Origin: Micrococcaceae bacterium Sec5.8
Lineage (GTDB): Bacteria; Actinomycetota; Actinomycetes; Actinomycetales; Micrococcaceae
Reading direction: 5' to 3'
Assembly: GCA_039636775.1 (NCBI GenBank)
Contig: CP143429.1
Coordinates: 3,782,001-3,846,000, forward strand
DNA: 64,000 bases
The notes beneath the pieces were generated by a model. It saw only the letters and a program-made list of their open reading frames with translations. It searched no databases and was not told the DNA's origin. A program made the translations under genes and the position numbers. This document shows, in pieces, positions 60,691 to 64,000 of this stretch. How positions within the stretch are numbered: the stretch's first letter is position 1; each line of letters begins with the position of its first letter.

Positions 60691-62685
60691 TCAGCCCGCG
60701 GCGGTGAGGAATTCCTTGAGCAACGGGCCAGAAACGGTGGCGCCGAGGCCGCCTTCTTCGACGAAGACGGCAACGGCGAGGTCGCCGTGAACGGCTACGA
60801 TCCAGGCGTGGGTCTTGGGCGGGTTCTCGTCACCGAACTCCGCGGTTCCGGTCTTCGCCCCCACCGGCGCTCCGGGAACAGCGGCCAGGAAGCCGGCATG
60901 CCCGGAGGTGACCACTGCACGCATCATGTCCGCCAGGGCGGTGGCTTCCGCCGCCGTCACGGGTGTGCCGGATGCCTTGGCCGGCGCGGGGGCTGAGGAA
61001 GGTGGTGCCGCAGCGGCCGGCGTTGATGCAGCAGCTGCCGACGCGGTGGGCCCTGCGGCTCCGGCTGCCGCGCCGGGATTCACCACGAGCTGCGCAGCGA
61101 CCGGGGCGCCCTTGGCGACCGAGCCTGCCATGATGGCGGCAGCGAGGGGGGACATCAGCACCTTGCCCTGGCCGATCATTGAGGCGGCGTGTTCGGTACC
61201 GGAGGCATCGCCCGGAACCGAACCCAAAAACGCCGAAGCGCCCAGCGACGGGGCATCCACTGCCACGCCGAGCGACGTGGCAGCGGACTCGAGCTGGGCC
61301 TGGGTGACCGCGTCGCGGGCGTTGATGAACGCGGTGTTGCAGGAGTGCGCGAAGGCATCGCGCAACGTCACGGATCCCAGGGAGGAGGCCGGATATCCTT
61401 CGGCGTTCTTAAAAGTCCGGCCATCGACGGAAAGCGTCGCCGGGCACTCCACCAGGGAATCCGGAGTCATGCCGTCGCGGATCATGGCCAGTGAATCCAC
61501 AACTTTGAAGATGGAACCGGGGGCGTACTGGCCCAGCAGGGCGGTGTCGTAGCCGTTGCTGCCCGGTCCGGAGGCGGCGGCGAGGACGGCGCCGCTGGAG
61601 GGCCGGAGCGCCACGATGGCCGACGCCGGGCCCACCTTGCCCAGCACGTCCTCGGCCAGCTGCTGCAGGTTCGGGTCGAGGGTGGTTTTCAACGGGGTCC
61701 CGGGTACCATCGGCGCCTGGAACAGGACCCGGCGGCCGCCGTTGGCCAGGCCCTGCCGTTGCTCAGCGGTCAGGCCGGTCAGTTGGGCAAAGATCTGGGT
61801 GCCGTCGCTGCCGCGAAGCTGCGCGTCGTACTGCTGTTGCAGTCCGCCGGTGCCTGTGATCTCTCCTGCCGTGAGCGCCCCGCCGGATTGCTCAATCTGT
61901 TCGGCATTCGCCTCGGCCGCGGTGCCCAGCAGGGCCCGGGCAAAGCCGCGGCTGGGGGCGAGGGGCTGGGAGTCTGCGATGGCGCGCGCCCCCCGGATCG
62001 CAGCGATCTGATCGTCCGTGATGGTCCGGCCGTCCTCGCGCAGGGTGATGGCCGGGACGAAGGCCTCAGGGCCGGCCGCTTGGACCTGCTGGACGTAGGC
62101 CGCGGGGTCCACGCCTACCAGCTGTGCGAGTTCGGTGGCAGGCGGAGCCGGATCGGCGGCGGCCAGCAGGGGTTTGTCGATGCCGACGCTCACCACTGAC
62201 CGGTAGGTGACCAGCTTGGTGTCCCCTGCGCCCAGGATGTCGGCGCGCTGCGGGGTGTCGGTCGCCGTGCCGAGGACTTCCCCTTCAGCCAGCTCCGGCA
62301 CCAGAAGCTGCGGGCTCCAGACGGTGACCCACGTGTCCCCGGATTTCTTCAGCAGGGCGGACGTGGTGTATTTCCACTCCCCTGAGCCGATCTTCCAGAC
62401 ATAGTTCAACGGGACCGTGGCGGTGTCCTTGTCGAGCGTCAGCTCACCGCTGTCCACGGCGGGCTTGACCGGGTTCAGTGCTTTGAACACTTCTTTGAGC
62501 TGACCGTCCGCTGCCGTGGACTCCTTGCCCTCAAACGGCACAGCCCCGATGTCGAGAGCCGCGACGGCGGCAGCAAGCTGCTTTGCCGCATCCTGCGCGC
62601 CGGCGCGGCCGTCGGAACAGCCCACCAACGAGCCGCCAAGAATGAGCCCAACCAGGGCCAGTGAAAGTTTTGATGAGTTCCCCAT
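60691..62685 (-). CDS. Lipoprotein-type class B penicillin-binding protein (transpeptidase)
   Basis: Cell-wall transpeptidase of 664 residues anchored as a probable lipoprotein (GGSLVGCSD, Cys near residue 23). An NTF2-like MecA N-terminal domain spans about 33-150, a PBP dimerisation region follows, and the transpeptidase domain carries S391-IFK (PGSIFKVV), S448-C-N450 (AHSCNTAF) and K611-TG (GAKTGTAEF), all intact. A 36-residue Ala/Pro/Ser-rich insertion lies at about 538-573, ahead of the KTG motif. It resembles the low-affinity PbpA/PBP2a-like class. Its gene is the only one between the ABC-F and regulator genes. Confidence 0.92.
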   Translation of the reverse strand: MGNSSKLSLALVGLILGGSLVGCSDGRAGAQDAAKQLAAAVAALDIGAVPFEGKESTAADGQLKEVFKALNPVKPAVDSGELTLDKDTATVPLNYVWKIGSGEWKYTTSALLKKSGDTWVTVWSPQLLVPELAEGEVLGTATDTPQRADILGAGDTKLVTYRSVVSVGIDKPLLAAADPAPPATELAQLVGVDPAAYVQQVQAAGPEAFVPAITLREDGRTITDDQIAAIRGARAIADSQPLAPSRGFARALLGTAAEANAEQIEQSGGALTAGEITGTGGLQQQYDAQLRGSDGTQIFAQLTGLTAEQRQGLANGGRRVLFQAPMVPGTPLKTTLDPNLQQLAEDVLGKVGPASAIVALRPSSGAVLAAASGPGSNGYDTALLGQYAPGSIFKVVDSLAMIRDGMTPDSLVECPATLSVDGRTFKNAEGYPASSLGSVTLRDAFAHSCNTAFINARDAVTQAQLESAATSLGVAVDAPSLGASAFLGSVPGDASGTEHAASMIGQGKVLMSPLAAAIMAGSVAKGAPVAAQLVVNPGAAAGAAGPTASAAAASTPAAAAPPSSAPAPAKASGTPVTAAEATALADMMRAVVTSGHAGFLAAVPGAPVGAKTGTAEFGDENPPKTHAWIVAVHGDLAVAVFVEEGGLGATVSGPLLKEFLTAAG

Positions 62686-62769
62686 CGCGCCATTATGCCC
62701 TGAACGCCGGACAATTCCCTTGTCACATGGTCCCCGCCGGCGGCCTGAACGCAGCAGCGGCGGGCGGAC

Positions 62770-63426
62770 TCAGAAGCGCCGGATGATCCTGCGCTGGGAT
62801 GCTACGGCGATCGCCGCTGTACGGTTGTCCACCCCGAGCTTGCCGTAAATGTGCACCAGGTGCGTTTTGACCGTTGCCTCGGAAATGAACAGCTGTTTGG
62901 CGATGGCCCGGTTGCCCAGCCCCGTGGCCAGGAGTTCCAGTAATTGGATTTCCCGGGCGGACAGGACCGGTTCGGGATTCCTGATCCGGCCCATCAGCCG
63001 GGCGGCCACTTCGGGGGCCAGCGCGGTCTGGCCCGCCGCGGCGGAGAGCACAGCCTGGCGGATCTGCTCCGGCGGGGCGTCCTTGAGCATGTAGCCGCTT
63101 GCGCCGGCCTCCACTGCGGCGAGAATGTCCGCGTCCGAGTCGTAGGTGGTGAGGATCAGCACGGGCGGGGACGGCAGGCCTGCGAGTCCAGCTTTGATCC
63201 TGCCGGTCGCCGTGACGCCGTCCATACCGGCGCCCATCTGGAGGTCCATGAGAACGACGTCGACCGGCTCGCCAAGGGTTTGGAGCCGCGACAGCTCCGC
63301 CAGCGCTGCTCCGCCGTCGGCTGCCTCGGCCACCACGGCGATGCCCTCGAAATCGCCCAGCATGGCGCGAAGCCCGGCCCGGACCACCGGATGGTCATCG
63401 ACTAACAGCACGTGGATATCGTTCAT
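62770..63426 (-). CDS. LuxR/NarL-type response regulator
   Basis: A 218-residue response regulator. The receiver shows HVLLVDDHPVVRAGLRAM, the phosphorylated Asp in DVVLMDLQMG, and the Lys in YMLKDA; the HTH is LSAREIQLLELLATGLGNRAIAKQLFISEATVKTHLVHIYGKLGVDNRTAAIAVA. Its ATG overlaps the stop of the kinase gene by four bases. Targets are not evident from the neighbours; the penicillin-binding protein gene lies 84 bases downstream. Confidence 0.93.
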   Translation of the reverse strand: MNDIHVLLVDDHPVVRAGLRAMLGDFEGIAVVAEAADGGAALAELSRLQTLGEPVDVVLMDLQMGAGMDGVTATGRIKAGLAGLPSPPVLILTTYDSDADILAAVEAGASGYMLKDAPPEQIRQAVLSAAAGQTALAPEVAARLMGRIRNPEPVLSAREIQLLELLATGLGNRAIAKQLFISEATVKTHLVHIYGKLGVDNRTAAIAVASQRRIIRRF

Positions 63427-64000
63427 GACTCCTTCCCCACCGCAGCATCCCCGAGCGGGAGGCGGATAGCCACGACAGTTCCTTCACCGGGTGCGGATTC
63501 AACATCCAGCCGGCCGGCAAGTGCCGCCACCCGTTCCCGGAGCGACGTCAGCCCGAAACCCGAGCCATCCGCGCGGCTGGAGACCGCCGCGACAGCAACG
63601 GGATCAAACCCTGCCCCGTCGTCGTAAATATCCATCGCTACCTCGCTGCCCAGAAACGACAGGGTGACGACGGCGGTGCGCGCCCGGGCGTGTACCCACA
63701 CGTTCGCGAGGCTTGCCTGCGCGGCCCGGAGCAGGGTGGTGCGGTACTGGTTCGGCAGCTCCACGGGGGCTCCTTCGAGGTCGAAGCGGCAGCGCAACCG
63801 GGCCCCGCGGGCGGCCGCCTCGGTTTCCGTTTTTTCGCAGAGCCGGCGCAGGCTTTCCACCAGGGGGTCCTGCGTCGGGTTCTCCGCCGGGTCCCCGGCC
63901 GGGCCACCCGCCAGGGAGGGTGGCTGCAGGCCGCGGACAAAGTTGCGAGCCTCCGCCAGGTTTGCCGAAGCGGTCTCTTGCACCGTCCGGAGCCGCTCCC
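63423..64000 (-). CDS. Sensor histidine kinase, C-terminal part (cut by window end)
   Basis: The C-terminal 190 residues or so of a HisKA_3-type kinase; the frame is open to the last base of the window (ERLRTVQETASANLAEARNFVRGLQPPSL), so the sensor part and phospho-accepting histidine lie outside. The ATPase domain has LLRAAQASLANVWVHARA (N-box), MDIYDDGAGFDP and GSGFGLTSLRERVAALAG. It overlaps the following regulator gene by four bases. Confidence 0.9.
   Translation of the reverse strand, partial: ERLRTVQETASANLAEARNFVRGLQPPSLAGGPAGDPAENPTQDPLVESLRRLCEKTETEAAARGARLRCRFDLEGAPVELPNQYRTTLLRAAQASLANVWVHARARTAVVTLSFLGSEVAMDIYDDGAGFDPVAVAAVSSRADGSGFGLTSLRERVAALAGRLDVESAPGEGTVVAIRLPLGDAAVGKES

Overview
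The window is a contiguous piece of a high-GC Gram-positive chromosome, most likely an Arthrobacter/Pseudarthrobacter-type actinobacterium (Micrococcaceae). This is inferred from the GC-rich coding sequence, many GTG/TTG starts with clear AGGAGG-type ribosome sites, and the families present (IclR-controlled pob/pca genes, CsoR copper operon, CGNR zinc-finger protein, rpsF-ssb-rpsR-rplI block with dnaB nearby). No rRNA, tRNA, CRISPR array, transposase or prophage gene was recognised. Most genes are ordinary chromosomal genes packed with 1-8 bp overlaps.

Region 1 (1-11.4 kb): the end of a histidine phosphatase gene, a GNAT acetyltransferase, and a three-gene ABC importer (lipoprotein, ATPase, fused double permease). 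Next come pobA (4-hydroxybenzoate hydroxylase) with its IclR regulator, and a drug-type ABC-2 exporter whose first gene is preceded by a perfect 13-bp x 5 tandem repeat. Region 2 (11.4-21.8 kb): an ACT-domain membrane protein, a diacylglycerol-kinase-like lipid kinase, and a complete protocatechuate branch of the beta-ketoadipate pathway transcribed leftwards as pcaH-G-B-D-C-F-I-J, followed by an IclR gene (pcaR-like). With pobA, the window encodes 4-hydroxybenzoate -> protocatechuate -> succinyl-CoA + acetyl-CoA. Operator-like inverted repeats with an extra direct half-site lie in front of both pobR and pcaH.

Region 3 (21.8-35.5 kb): an ATP-dependent DNA ligase, a MoaD/ThiS-like protein paired with an Asp-box (BNR) repeat protein, a universal stress protein, a csoR-copZ-copA copper-export operon with two operator palindromes, and transporters (EamA, MATE) among small membrane, lipoprotein and hotdog genes. 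Region 4 (35.5-42.5 kb): dnaB, a 630-bp gene-free stretch rich in DnaA-box-like 9-mers, two membrane-anchored proteins with ribosomal bL12 C-terminal-like motifs, a flavin reductase, a PhzF protein, and the rplI-rpsR-ssb-rpsF block. The rpsF leader can pair with its own Shine-Dalgarno sequence.

Region 5 (42.5-64 kb): an M18 aminopeptidase, an amino-acid permease, a two-component system next to an ABC-2 exporter, a PAP2/lipid-kinase fusion, an MFS transporter, and a lactate operon (LctP permease plus FAD/Fe-S dehydrogenase) with a divergent GntR regulator and a perfect LldR-type operator. It ends with an ABC-F ATPase, a lipoprotein-type penicillin-binding protein and a second LuxR-type two-component pair cut by the window edge.

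Most likely to repay follow-up: the 13-bp repeat, the DnaA-box cluster with the neighbouring bL12-like membrane proteins, the paired IclR operators, an orphan terminator preceded by 14-bp repeats at 25.5 kb, and the MoaD-like/BNR gene pair. No clearly new defence or biosynthetic system was found; the candidates are regulatory architectures and uncharacterised gene pairs.
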